In this document: piece after piece, positions 53,296-62,084 of the stretch
How the letters are laid out: the number at the start of each line of letters is the position of its first letter
Numbering within the stretch: position 1 is the stretch's first letter
Assembly (NCBI GenBank): GCA_965261195.1
Contig: OZ253455.1
Span: 2,604,001-2,668,000, forward strand
Length of the DNA stretch: 64,000 bases
Direction: 5' to 3'
Source of the DNA: Bin87 sp965261195
GTDB taxonomy: Bacteria > Chloroflexota > Dehalococcoidia > Lucifugimonadales > UBA3495
Made by a program: the position numbers and the translations under genes
Notes under the pieces: generated by a model
Told to the model about the DNA's origin: nothing
The model's input: the letters and a program-made list of their open reading frames with translations, nothing else
Databases searched by the model: none

Positions 53296-53320
53296 CCGCC
53301 CTGCCGTTTTGGCAGGGCGG
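53296..53320 (+). terminator. Hairpin after amino-acid binding protein
   Basis: CCGCCCTGCC and GGCAGGGCGG form a perfect 10-bp stem with loop GTTTT, 17 bases after the stop codon. No T tract follows. Confidence 0.6.
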
Positions 53321-53571
53321 CCTATTCGCGGCGTTCACCGGCCAGAGAACGGGGCAGCGCCAGGCGGATCCAGCGGAGGCGATCTACGGGAAGTGCGGGG
53401 CGAACAAGGTCAACCGACGTCGCAACGGGTCCTGGTGTAAAGGGCGGCGATAAAGTGGGCCACGTGGGCGGGTCGATGGTCGGGTTGCGGCTGTCGATGG
53501 CCATGGGAAATGTCCGCCTAATCGTTCAGCAAAAATGATGCTCCTATAGATGTCAAGCCGGGCTGCGGACT

Positions 53572-53685
53572 GTAACTGTTCACGTTTGAGGGGACGGGAT
53601 CGACTTGCAAAGCAAATTCCGTGCTTGACTGCCTCTCTCCAAGAGGCCAAATGGCCCGTAGATACCCACAAGTCTGAACCGTTAC
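53572..53685. mobile_element. IS66-derived miniature element, copy 2
   Basis: 114 bp with ends GTAACTGTTCACGTTTG and AGTCTGAACCGTTAC, homologous along its length to the reverse complement of the element at 37721. A perfect 8-bp target duplication TGCGGACT flanks it (53564-53571 and 53686-53693). It cuts the 3' end of an IS110 transposase gene. Confidence 0.95.
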
Positions 53686-54280
53686 TGCGGACTACCTTGG
53701 CCGAATCTTGCAGGGGGGCGAAGACCTCGCGAGCAACATAGCGTTTGAGGCAACGGATGACTTCGGTCTGGCTCATTCCCTCGCCGGTGCGACGGAGTAT
53801 GTATGCCTTGGTCCGGCAATCATGACGCAGCCGGACCACAACCATGCGATAGAGAGCCGCATTGGCCTGGCGGTCGCCACCTCGGTTCAAGCGATGGCGG
53901 TTGTCTTGCCGGAGGAAACGGGTATCGGGTTCACCCCGCACAGCGCGGCGAAGGCGGCCTCGGAATGGAGGCGTTCCGGGTTGCTCCCAGCGGTGTCCAG
54001 GAGTGTCGCCGCGGTGTCTAGTTCTACGCCGAAGACGTTGACCAGGGCTGGCGCTGCCGTCCGGGTGAGTCGTTCCAGCTCGGACTGCAAATCGTGTATC
54101 TCTTTGCTGAGTCGACAGTAGCGGCCAGCCAGCGAGCGAAGAGCATACTTGGCCGCCGCCGAGGGATCGTCCAGGCGACCGATACGGAAGCTCTTGCACC
54201 GTGTGGCGAGGGCAGCGGAGACGAGATCGGCGAGGGTTTCGCGAAGCTCGGCCGGGGCGGTGACGAGCAGAGCTTGCATC

Positions 54281-55732
54281 GTAACTGTTCAGGGTTGAGG
54301 GGAAGTGAGTAATTGTCGGCAGGCGGTGAGGGGGTTCAAGCCCTGGGCCCGCCAGGTGCCGAAGATTGACGCCAGCGTCATCTTGGTTGCAGTGCCCTGG
54401 TTTGAGCGCGTGCCACCACTGATCTTCCGGCTGACCACCACCGGGCGCAGGCTGCGCTCGGCGGCGTTGTTGTCCGGCGGCGCTGCCGGTTCGGCCACGA
54501 AGACGAAGAGCTCTTTGAGGTGGCGTTCAATGCGTCGGCATAGCTTGGCCTGGGTTGCCGATGGGTCGTCGAGGAATGGCTGGCAGATGGCGAGCAGTCG
54601 TTGTTCCAGTGCCAGTTGGGCAATGCGCCGTTGCTGCCCCGACGGGTGCGTGAAAGCCTTGGCCTGGACATAGAGACTATGGACGGCGTCGGCCCACTGT
54701 GCCAGTGGCGCGTCATCAGGGTAGAGAGTGCGCCGGTCGTGGATGTCCCGCAGCAGATGAGCCCAGCAGCGTTGTTTGGGGCCGTCGTAGTGGTGGTAGG
54801 CGGCGTAGAAATCGCTGACCAGCACACCGGAGAACTCCTCGCCCAGGACTTCATCCACCACCACCTTGCCCCGACCCCGTCGCAGGAAGTACCGCTGGCT
54901 GGGAGTGCTGAAGGTCCACACGTAGCCGTTGTTGCCGTTCTCCCGCCAACCCGTTTCGTCGGCATGCACCACCGGACTGCCTCGGATCCGTTCCACTATA
55001 TCGGCCATCACAGCCTGGGCCTGCTGAGCCACCCGCTTCGTGGCGTCCGCGATGGCCCCCGCACTGAGGCGCAGCCCATGCACGGCGCCCAGATACCACT
55101 GGATGGTGCGGAAGGGCAGCCGGGCCTCTTCCCTAAGCCCAGCAATCAGGCTCATCACGTTGATCCCCAGACGCTGCCGCCCCAGCGCCACGCCGTCCAG
55201 TTGCGCCGGTGGCACACAGCGGCGTCGGCAGCCCGCGCAGGTGCGGGCGATGTAAGCGTGCTCGGTAATCTGCACCGGAACTTGGGGCAAGTCAATCACT
55301 TCCCGAGTGCGCTGGGTCCAGCCGCCGGCCAGCTGAGTTCCGCAGTCGGGGCACTGTTCCAACGCGTGCTCCACCCGCTGGGTCGGCGTCATGCGGGTAC
55401 GGGCGAAGCCGTGGGGACGAGGCTTGCGAGGCCCTTTGGGCTGAGCCGGTTTCCGCTCGGCTTTGGGCTGCAGACCGGGCATCCGACCCGAGCCGCTGGG
55501 CTTGGCCGGCCCCTCCAATTGGCCAATCCGTTTCTCCAACCGCTCGATGATCGCCTGTTGCCGGACGATGATGGCTTGCTGCCGGACAATGCTGGCAATC
55601 AGGGCATCCCGGTCGGCAGTCTTGAGGTCAATTTCCGTATCCATACCCACTATATGACACAACCACCACCAGCAGCGCAAGGCTCCCAGAACCCCTATCG
55701 GCCAATCCACCTAACCAACTCTGAACAGTTAC
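54281..55732 (-). mobile_element. IS66-type single-gene element, copy 3
   Basis: 1452 bp, the same length and ends as copy 2, with a perfect 8-bp target duplication CTTGCATC (54273-54280 and 55733-55740). It is inserted in the IS110 transposase gene. Confidence 0.97.
54289..55644 (-). CDS. IS66 transposase, intact copy 3
   Basis: A 451-residue transposase nearly identical to that at 46990, with the same zinc finger, DDE residues (VVHADETGWR, VLVSDFYAAY, NNAAERSLRP) and C terminus. Differences cluster around IADATKRVAQQAQAVMADIV, where copy 2 has VDATRKVAGKGQRKLAGILE, which suggests gene conversion with a related element. The frame is intact and no 24-bp insertions are present. Confidence 0.95.
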   Translation of the reverse strand: MDTEIDLKTADRDALIASIVRQQAIIVRQQAIIERLEKRIGQLEGPAKPSGSGRMPGLQPKAERKPAQPKGPRKPRPHGFARTRMTPTQRVEHALEQCPDCGTQLAGGWTQRTREVIDLPQVPVQITEHAYIARTCAGCRRRCVPPAQLDGVALGRQRLGINVMSLIAGLREEARLPFRTIQWYLGAVHGLRLSAGAIADATKRVAQQAQAVMADIVERIRGSPVVHADETGWRENGNNGYVWTFSTPSQRYFLRRGRGKVVVDEVLGEEFSGVLVSDFYAAYHHYDGPKQRCWAHLLRDIHDRRTLYPDDAPLAQWADAVHSLYVQAKAFTHPSGQQRRIAQLALEQRLLAICQPFLDDPSATQAKLCRRIERHLKELFVFVAEPAAPPDNNAAERSLRPVVVSRKISGGTRSNQGTATKMTLASIFGTWRAQGLNPLTACRQLLTSPQP

Positions 55733-56023
55733 CTTGCATCTGGTTGATGGCCTGGGTGCGAGCCTTGACCGCCGAGTCCTTGGTACTCTTGAGCATGCGG
55801 ATCATTTCGACTTCGCCCTCGCCCGACTTGGGAGTGGCGTCGGCTACTCCGGCCAGCGCCGTCCGGGCTGCCATCTCCGCACCGGTGGGATCGCTCTTCC
55901 CCTTCCGATAGCGCACTGACCGGTCAGGTCGGTTGACCTCGACGACGGTATAGCCTCTGCCGCTCAGGAAACGGGAGACCCCGGCGCTGTAGGAACCCCC
56001 GTGCCTTCGATCCCGAAACTTGA

Positions 56024-57281
56024 GAACCTTTCCTAAACTGATACCAAGGTGGGATCTACATTTGTAGGGCGACGAGGGTCGGCATGGGCCTTGCCCAGCA
56101 GTCCTTCGGCGCGGGTTTGGAGCACGGTCCGGCAGCGCTGTTTGACCTCTGCTTGCCGGCCAGCCAGTTGGGTAAAGAAATTATTCACCTTCTCCGGCAC
56201 TGCGGACTTGGCGCCCAGGCACAGGTTGGCGGTCACCTCCTGGCGCACCCAGTTCCAGATCGCCTCATCCGCATTGCAGTCTGGGCTATAGCCCGGCAGG
56301 TTCACCAGGCGCAGGCGCAATCCGGTAGTTGCCAGGCAGGCCCGCAGGACATCGCCGCGATGCGCCGGGGAATTATCCCAAATCACCGTCAGCGGTCCCG
56401 TGTGCTGCTCCCGCAGTTGCCGCAGGAAAGCGGCGGAGGTTGCAGAGTTGCTGTTGCCCTCCAGTTCCATCCATTCCACCTCGCCGGTTTCCAGGCACAC
56501 CGCCGAATAATAGCTGGCCTTTTCGCCCCAGCGCGGGCTGGTCGAGTCCACCAGGGCTGGCTCTCCTTTGAGCGCCCATTTGCCTCGCAGGTCAGCATCC
56601 GCCCGGAAGTGGGCCTCGTCGACGAAGAAAACCTGGGCTCCCGCCGGCTGCGCCTCGTCCACCAGGGCGGCATACTCCGCCACGCAGGTCTCCCGCTGGG
56701 CGGCGTCGGCTTTGAGTAGTCGCTTCCTGGGCCGTTTCAGCACAAATCCCAAGCGGTGCAGGTAATTCAGGCAACTGCTGCGGCTCAGGGAGACCTCGAA
56801 ACGTTCCTGCACAAATCTGCGCACCACCTTCCAGTTCCAATTGGCCAAGTCGAGGCCAGCCTGTGCTGGAAACTCCTGCACCACTGCCTTCAGTTCGGTC
56901 TGCTGCGCTCCGTAGATCGCGGGGGGGAACCACCCGACTGCTCGCAGGCCATCGCCCCCGGACCGCCCTCGCCGAAGACGGCAACCCACCGGCCAATGGT
57001 CTGGGCATCCCGTCCCAGCGCCGCGGCCACCGCCACCGCAGTCCCGCCTTGGACCAATAGCCATAGCGCATGCCATCGTTCCCGCTCCCGGGGTGTCGGC
57101 GCCCCGTACATTCGCCGCCGCAGATCACCGGCATCCAGTTGCCATCGTTCCAGGAACCTCTGCAGCTCTCTCATACCCAACACCAACACCACTCTGCTTT
57201 CCTTCCAGACTATCCCATCTGCTTCCAGTTTTACCTAATCCCCATGTAGGTTTTACCTTGGCTTTAGTTTAGTACTGGTTC
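56024..57281 (-). mobile_element. IS630-family element, minus orientation
   Basis: Imperfect terminal repeats can be aligned: GAACCTTTCCTAAACTGATA with CCAAGGTGGGATCTACAT on the left, and GAACCAGTACTAAACTAAAG with CCAAGGTAAAACCTACAT on the complement of the right end. The length of about 1.26 kb fits IS630. A TA target duplication is not obvious, so the exact ends are uncertain by a few bases. Its left end truncates the IS110 pseudogene. Confidence 0.7.
56033..57192 (-). pseudogene. IS630 transposase, frameshift at a homopolymer
   Basis: The N-terminal helix-turn-helix part (MRELQRFLERWQLDAGDLRR, HALWLLVQGGTAVAVAAALG-RDAQTIGRW) is in one frame up to about 56925. The rest is in another: FVLKRPRKRLLKADAAQRET, the DDE start VFFVDEAHFRADADLRGKWA, LTVIWDNSPAHRGDVLRACL and the GYSPDCNADEAIWNWVRQEV glutamate. 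The junction is a run of seven C on the minus strand. IS630 elements sometimes use slippage there, so mutation and recoding are both possible. All three catalytic acids are present. Confidence 0.8.
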
Positions 57282-57856
57282 AAATCAGCATTGTAAGTTC
57301 TGTGGGTTTGGGGTTTCACACTGCTACGCTGACTGCAACAGCGGGTTGCGGGGAGGTGCAGCAGCCATGGCTGGGAAACGATACACGATACAGTTGACCG
57401 AGGAAGAACGAGAGCGCCTGAACCGTCTGATCCGGGGCGGGAAAAGCGCGGTGCGCATTGCTACCCGGGCCCGTATCCTGCTCAAGATAGACGAGGGTTG
57501 GAATGCTCCCCAGGTGGCGGTGGCCCTGGACGTGGCCGAAGGTACCGTGTACCGGATCAAACGGCGGTACGCCGACGAGGGTTTGGACGGCGTGTTGCAG
57601 GACCGGGTGCAAGTCAACCGTTTCCGCAAGTTGGACGACAAGGGGGAGGCCCACCTGATCGCCCTGGCCTGCACTCCGGCGCCGGCAGGCCATGACAGTT
57701 GGACCCTGCAGTTGCTGGCCGACCGGATGGTGGAGTTGGGTTTGGTGGAGAGCCTGTCATATGAGGCGGTGCGCCTCAATCTCAAAAAACGTCCTCCAGC
57801 CGTGGCGGAAGCAGCAGTGGTGCATTCCCAAGGTAGGGGGTGAATTCGTGGCGGCC

Positions 57857-57880
57857 CCCGTATCCAGTACGGGGCTGGCT
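57857..57880. repeat. 24-bp in-frame mini-insertion (copy B)
   Basis: The 24 bases begin CCCGTATCCAGTACGG and end GGCTGGCT. They sit between GCC and ATG of the IS630 transposase, splitting the family-conserved EFVAAMEDVL stretch. Confidence 0.9.
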
Positions 57881-58198
57881 ATGGAGGATGTGCTGGATCT
57901 GTACGCCGAGCCCTACGATCCCAACTGTCCGGTAGTGTGCTTCGACGAGACCTCCACCCAGTTGCTGGCTGACGTGCGCCCGCCGTTGCCCGCCCAGCCG
58001 GAACGACCGCGGCGGCAGGACTATGAGTATCGTCGGGCCGGCACCCGCAATCTCTTTCTGACCTGTGAACCCTTGGCGGGCTGGCGACACGTGGCCGGCA
58101 CCGAACGACGCACCATGCAGGACTTCGCCCACCAGATGCAGTGGCTGGTTGACGTGGCCTACCCCCACGCCCCAGTGGTCCGCGTGGTCCTCGACAAC

Positions 58199-58222
58199 CC
58201 CGTATCGGGTACGGGGCCGGCT
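58199..58222. repeat. 24-bp in-frame mini-insertion (copy C)
   Basis: The 24 bases begin CCCGTATCGGGTACGG and end GGCCGGCT. They sit between AAC and CTG. The second, inverted IS630 copy at 58393-58695 has the uninterrupted sequence (NLNTHRMASLYETF), so the empty site is visible in this window. Confidence 0.95.
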
Positions 58223-58392
58223 CTGAACACGCACCGCATGGCGTCCCTGTACGAGACCTTTCCAGCTGCCGAGGCCCGACGCATCGCCAAACGGCTGGAG
58301 TTTCATCACACACCCAAGCACGCCAGTTGGCTGAACATGGCGGAAATCGAGTTCAGCATATTGACCCGAGCCTGTCTGCGGGGACGCCACGG

Positions 58393-58695
58393 CTACGATG
58401 TGACTTTGGCTCGGGCGTCGTCGGTGCTGAACCGCCAGTTGATGGTGGCCTTGGCCGCGTTGCGCTCGGTCTCGTAGGCGGTGATTTGGCGTTGCAGAGC
58501 GTCTGCGTCGGGGTTTCTGCCCCTGAGGCAGGCTCGGCTCAACGCGCTGAATTCAATCTCTGCCATGTTGAGCCAACTGGCGTGCTGGGGCGTGTGGTGA
58601 AACTCCAGACGTTTCACGATGCGCCGGGCTTCGGCGGCGGGGAAGGTCTCGTAGAGGGAGGCCATGCGGTGCGTGTTCAAATTGCCCAGAACCAC
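58393..58695 (-). pseudogene. Inverted 3' fragment of a second IS630 transposase
   Basis: The minus strand reads VVLGNLNTHRMASLYETFPA, EARRIVKRLEFHHTPQHASW-LNMAEIEFSALSRACLRGRN and AKATINWRFSTDDARAKV, the C-terminal third of the same IS630 type as the plus-strand copy beside it. The two are joined tail to tail near 58395. Its 5' portion is absent beyond 58695. Confidence 0.85.
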
Positions 58696-58700
58696 GACGC

Positions 58701-58796
58701 TTACTTGCGCCGGCGCACTATACGCCGTTTGACAATGGGCCTGACAATCCGCATAACGGTTCTTCTCCGACGCACCCGGACGATTCTGATAGCCAT
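58701..58796 (-). CDS. Tiny arginine-rich peptide
   Basis: A 31-residue frame starting MAIRIVRVRRRR and ending RRIVRRRK. Fifteen of 31 residues are Arg or Lys, alternating with Ile and Val. A perfect AGGAGG lies five bases before the ATG, the strongest ribosome site in this stretch. The composition is that of a cationic amphipathic peptide, membrane-active or nucleic-acid-binding. It lies between IS66 copy 4 and the inverted IS630 fragment. Nothing known is recognised, and chance remains possible. Confidence 0.5.
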   Translation of the reverse strand: MAIRIVRVRRRRTVMRIVRPIVKRRIVRRRK

Positions 58797-58856
58797 AGGG
58801 GCCTCCTTTGACAAGTCAAGTCTCGCCGAACCGGGCAACGATTGACCTTAACCGCG

Positions 58857-60333
58857 GTAACAGTTCAGAGTTGCGGGGAAATGAGTAGTTGACGGCAGGC
58901 GGCGAGAGGATTTAGACCCTGGGCGCGCCAGGCGCCGAAGAGAGAGGCCAAGGTCATCTTGCTCTGTGTGCCTTGCTCCGAGCGGGCGCCGCCGCTGATC
59001 TTGCGACTGATGACCAGGTGGCGCCGGCTGCGTTCGGCGGCGTTGTTGTCTGAAGGCGCTGCGGGTTCGGCCACGAAGACGAAGAGTTCTTTGCTGTGGC
59101 GCTCGATGCGTCGGCACAATTTGGCCTGGGTGGCCGACGGGTCGTGCCGGAAGGGTTGGCAGCGGGCCAGCAGTGGTCGTTCCAGGGCCAGTTGGGCGGT
59201 GCGCCGCCGCTTGGCCTGGGGATGAGTGCCGGCTTGGGCCCGGTCGTAAATCCCGTGGACCGCGTCGGCCCACCTGTCCAGTGGCGTATCATCGGGGTAG
59301 CGGGTGCGCAGGTCATGGATGTCCCGCAGCAGGTGGGCCCAGCACCGCTGCTTGGGGCCATCATAATGGTGGTAGGCAGCGTAGAAATCGCTGACCAATA
59401 CTCCGGAGAAAGCATCGCTCAGGGCTTCATCCACCACCGTCTTGCCCCGGCCCCGCCGCAGAAAATACCGCTCGGTGGGGGTGCTGAAAGTCCAGACGCA
59501 GCCGTTGGCCCCGCTCTGACGCCAGCCGGTTTCGTCGGCGTGGACCACTGGGCTGGCCCGGACGCGGTCCAGTATGCTGGCTACCGTCGGCTGGGCCTTT
59601 TGCGCCGTCTGACGAATGGCCCCGACGCTGGCGCCCTCGCTGACGCGCAGTTGATGTACGGTATCCAGCTACCGCTGGATGGTGCGGAAGGGCATTCGTG
59701 CTTCTTCCCGTAGCGTGGCGACCAGGCTGAGCACGTTGACGCCGAGGCGCTGCCGTCCCAAAACCACACCGTCCAGTCCCGCCGGGGGCGTGCAGCGGCG
59801 CCGGCGCTCCGGGCAAGTCCGGGCAATGTAGACGTGCTCGGTGACCTGTACCGGAGCCACCGGCAACTCGATGACTTCCCGAGTGCGCTGAGTCCAGCCG
59901 CCGGACAGCTGAGTTCCGCAGTCGGGGCACTGTTCCAACGCGTGCTCCACCCGCTGGGTGGGCGTCATGCGCCAGCGGGCAAAGCCGTGGCGTCGTTGCT
60001 GGCGGGGTTGCTGCTTCACCGGCGGCTGGCGGCCCGCTGTCGGCTTCAGGCCGGGCATCCGGGGCGGGCCGCCCGGTTTCGCCTGGCCTTCCAGTTCGGC
60101 AATCCGCCGCTGCAACCGCTCAATCACCCGCTGCTGTTCCAGAACGGTGGCCTGTAGCTGGGCAATGATGGCGATGAGGACAGCGCGGTCGGCGGCGCTC
60201 AGAGCCTGCCCCTGACCCGAACCGGGGTCAATTTCGGTATCCATGCCCTGTATATGACATAACCACTGCCACCCGCGCCAGCGTTCGGCAACCCGCCTTC
60301 GGCCAATTCAACCCACCAACTCTGAACAGTTAC
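58857..60333 (-). mobile_element. IS66-type single-gene element, copy 4 (diverged)
   Basis: 1477 bp with ends GTAACAGTTCAGAGTTG and CTCTGAACAGTTAC. It is clearly diverged from copies 1-3. The flanking 8 bases (TAACCGCG, AAGTCGCT) do not match, so its insertion site has been rearranged. Its right end truncates a serine recombinase gene. Confidence 0.9.
58865..60244 (-). pseudogene. IS66 transposase, copy 4, one nonsense codon
   Basis: The frame starts MDTEIDPGSGQGQALSAADR at 60244 and reads through a zinc finger (CPDCGTQL; the second pair is CPERRRRC, missing one Cys) to PFRTIQR. There a TAG at 59666-59668 replaces the tyrosine codon expected before LDTVHQLRVSEG. The same frame continues with VVHADETGWRQSGANGCVWT, VLVSDFYAAYHHYDGPKQRC and NNAAERSRRHLV to the end. 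A single base change inactivates it. Confidence 0.9.
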
Positions 60334-60334
60334 A

Positions 60335-61429
60335 AGTCGCTCGCACTCCTACCGCACGTTGGCGGAGGTGTTGAATGATCGAGGGTTCCGCACCAAAGGG
60401 AAACCATGGTCCGACCAGGACGCCGAAGGAACCCTCGAAAAGACAGAGGTTGCCAAAGGAGCTCGTTTCACTGGATGGTCAGTTCGTGACCTTTTGAGCA
60501 ACCGTTTTTTCATCGGCGAGGTTCGCCATCTGGGCGAACATTACCCCGGACGCCATCAGCCCCTCATCAGCGTGGAACTGTTCAACGAAGTGCAGGAGTG
60601 CATCAAAGAAAACCGTTCCCGGAAATCGGTTTCGGTCAGCCGCACCAGCCAGAATCCCCATATGCTCACCAAATTGCTGCGCTGCCACCAATGCGGGATA
60701 AAGTTGTGGTCGCAAAGACAAGGTCAGGACGGTAAGACCTATTACGTGGTGCCTAAAAAAGGCACATATCGACAATGCGATCATGCCGGCAAATCGTTCG
60801 TGGGTCATGTGTTTGAGGACCAGGTCGACCGGATCTTCGACGGGTTCACCCTCCGACCCGATTGGGTTGACTGGATCATTGAAAACTACATCGAAGGAAC
60901 CGACCGGAATGAAACCCTCGAAAAGCGAGAGGCCCTGTAGAGAAAGATCGATAGGGCCCAGGAACTGTATCTGGAAGGCGACCTGACCAAGGAACGCTAC
61001 CTGATCATCAAAGAAAACGCCGAAGCTGAACTGACTACGATCTACGTCCCGGAACTGGACGACGCTACAGAAGCGGTCAAGATCTTGACCGACCTGAGAG
61101 AACTATGGAAATCGGCTAACCCCGGTCAGCGCAATCGCCTTCTGCTGGCGGTCTTCCACAGCATCTACGTTGATTTGGAAACCCGGGAAGTGGTGGGCTT
61201 CCGACCCATGAAGGCGTTCACCGCCCTTTTGCAAGCGATGGACCATCGCGAAGACGTGGAGATTTGGGCCACCCCGTATGGGGAATTTACACGGGATGGT
61301 GGAGACGGGGGAGAGTCGAACTCCCCGTCCAGAAACTTCCCTGACCAGATGTGCTACAAGCTTGTTCGGCGCTTTGATCTCGCTGCTACGGACTCCCGCC
61401 GACGGGATTCCGCTACAGCCAGCCGATAA
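60335..61429 (+). pseudogene. Large serine recombinase, 5' truncated, one stop codon
   Basis: The frame picks up at SYRTLAEVLNDRGFRTKGKP and continues through the recombinase domain (FTGWSVRDLLSNRFFIGEVR) and a zinc ribbon (LLRCHQCGIKLWSQRQGQDG, then YRQCDHAG). After a single TAG (60938-60940) it goes on with the coiled-coil tail (RAQELYLEGDLTKERYLIIK) and RNRLLLAVFHSIYVDLETRE. The catalytic serine domain is lost at the IS66 junction. The 3' end runs directly into the tmRNA gene on the other strand, which suggests the tmRNA 3' end was the attachment site of the element that carried it. Confidence 0.85.
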
Positions 61430-61653
61430 AAACTATGGCACTCGACTATCGGTGTCGTCGGTGTTGCATTCCGGAAAAATAGTACGTCCACGTCCCGGTT
61501 TCCGGACGGCCCGGTGGCAGACGTAGCCGCCTTAAGCGGCTAGTGCGAATTCACGTTCGCCAGTTACTTGTTTGCCACTGTTTTTAGCGAGGGCAGCAGC
61601 AACCTCGGCTTGCAATCCGTCAGAAACCGCCCCTGTCGAACCCGCGCGTCCCC
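61297..61653 (-). ncRNA. ssrA: Transfer-messenger RNA (tmRNA)
   Basis: 357 bases on the minus strand. The 5' end GGGGACGCGCGGGTTCGACA and the 3' end with a T-arm (GGAGTTCGACTCTCC) and CGTCTCC-ACCA form the tRNA-like acceptor, with a G:U pair at position 3. The internal frame encodes a tag ending AKNSGKQVTGEREFALAA followed by TAA (61532-61534); ALAA is the usual proteolysis signal. The RNA rescues stalled ribosomes together with SmpB. CCA is encoded. A serine recombinase remnant overlaps its 3' end on the opposite strand. Confidence 0.95.
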
Positions 61654-61698
61654 AACTTCTGGAATAACCCCGGGACTTTACGCCCGGTGTTCCTATTA

Positions 61699-61727
61699 AC
61701 GATAGCACCAAGCTGCCGAGCCGGCAA
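61699..61727 (-). promoter_or_regulatory. Promoter of the tmRNA gene
   Basis: On the minus strand TTGCCG (61722-61727) and TATCGT (61699-61704), spaced by 17 bases, lie about 45 bases upstream of the mature 5' end, which allows a short processed leader. Confidence 0.6.
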
Positions 61728-62084
61728 GCGTGTGTGCTCGTTGGGATAAGTGCACCGACGCCTGCACAAAGCTTGGACTGGACTGCGCTAGTGCCGAGCC
61801 TTATGGTCCACAATGCGTCATTTCGTAGTGACTGGTAAACCGGAAATAGTGGCTACCACGCATCAGATAGGATGACGGAAACTCCGTCCGTTGATCCTCC
61901 AAGTCGCCACCGACTTGGAGGATCAACCCAGCCTAATAATCAGGGACTGTGAGACTGCACCGGCTGGTTGCCGGCAATCGTAGACGCCCTGGGACGCGCG
62001 AGCATCGTAGTGCAGGAATGCAGCAACCTGTGCGTCTCGATATTTCCCTGGGGAAACCGTTCCACAGTTTGAGTGATGGAACCA
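61728..62084. other. Intergenic region between ssrA and aldo/keto reductase
   Basis: 357 bases without a gene. Apart from the strong hairpin at 61890-61927 I see nothing further. Confidence 0.5.
61890..61927. terminator. Perfect 17-bp hairpin
   Basis: GTTGATCCTCCAAGTCG and its exact complement are separated by CCAC. It resembles the hairpin at 18657 (GATCAACC termini) and probably terminates the aldo/keto reductase transcript coming from the right. Confidence 0.65.

Larger units (their letters stand above)
53686..56023 (-). pseudogene. IS110-family transposase interrupted by IS66 copy 3
   Basis: The gene is read from 56023 down. The order is SVRYRKGKSDPTGAEMAART, then EGEVEMIRMLKSTKDSAVKA-RTQAINQM, a break by the IS66 element (54281-55732), then ALLVTAPAELRETLADLVSA, ELERLTRTAAPALVNVFGVE-LDTAATLL and FAALCGVNPIPVSSGKTTAI. 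After another frame change it continues RLNRGGDRQANAALYRMVVV. The 5' third is lost at the IS630 boundary near 56024, a frameshift lies near 55990, and the miniature element clips the 3' end. It is a different IS110 subtype from the copy at 32263. It is dead. Confidence 0.85.
57367..58395 (+). pseudogene. IS630 transposase with two 24-bp insertions and a frameshift
   Basis: The first frame (MAGKRYTIQLTEEERERLNR, QVAVALDVAEGTVYRIKRRY) runs to SYEAVRLNLKK. It then shifts at a run of six A near 57784-57790 into WRKQQWCIPKVGGEFVAA, the DDE start PVVCFDETSTQLLADVR, VVRVVLDN, NTHRMASLYETF and HASWLNMAEIEFSILTRACL. The inserts PVSSTGLA and PVSGTGPA, each eight residues, break otherwise conserved motifs after EFVAA and VVLDN. 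The C terminus fuses near 58395 with an inverted fragment of a second copy. It is inactive as read. Confidence 0.85.

Noticed and set aside
57784..57790. Programmed -1 frameshift at the A6 run of the IS630 gene
   Set aside because: The downstream conserved frame is +1 (or -2) relative to the first, so a simple -1 slip would not produce the transposase.
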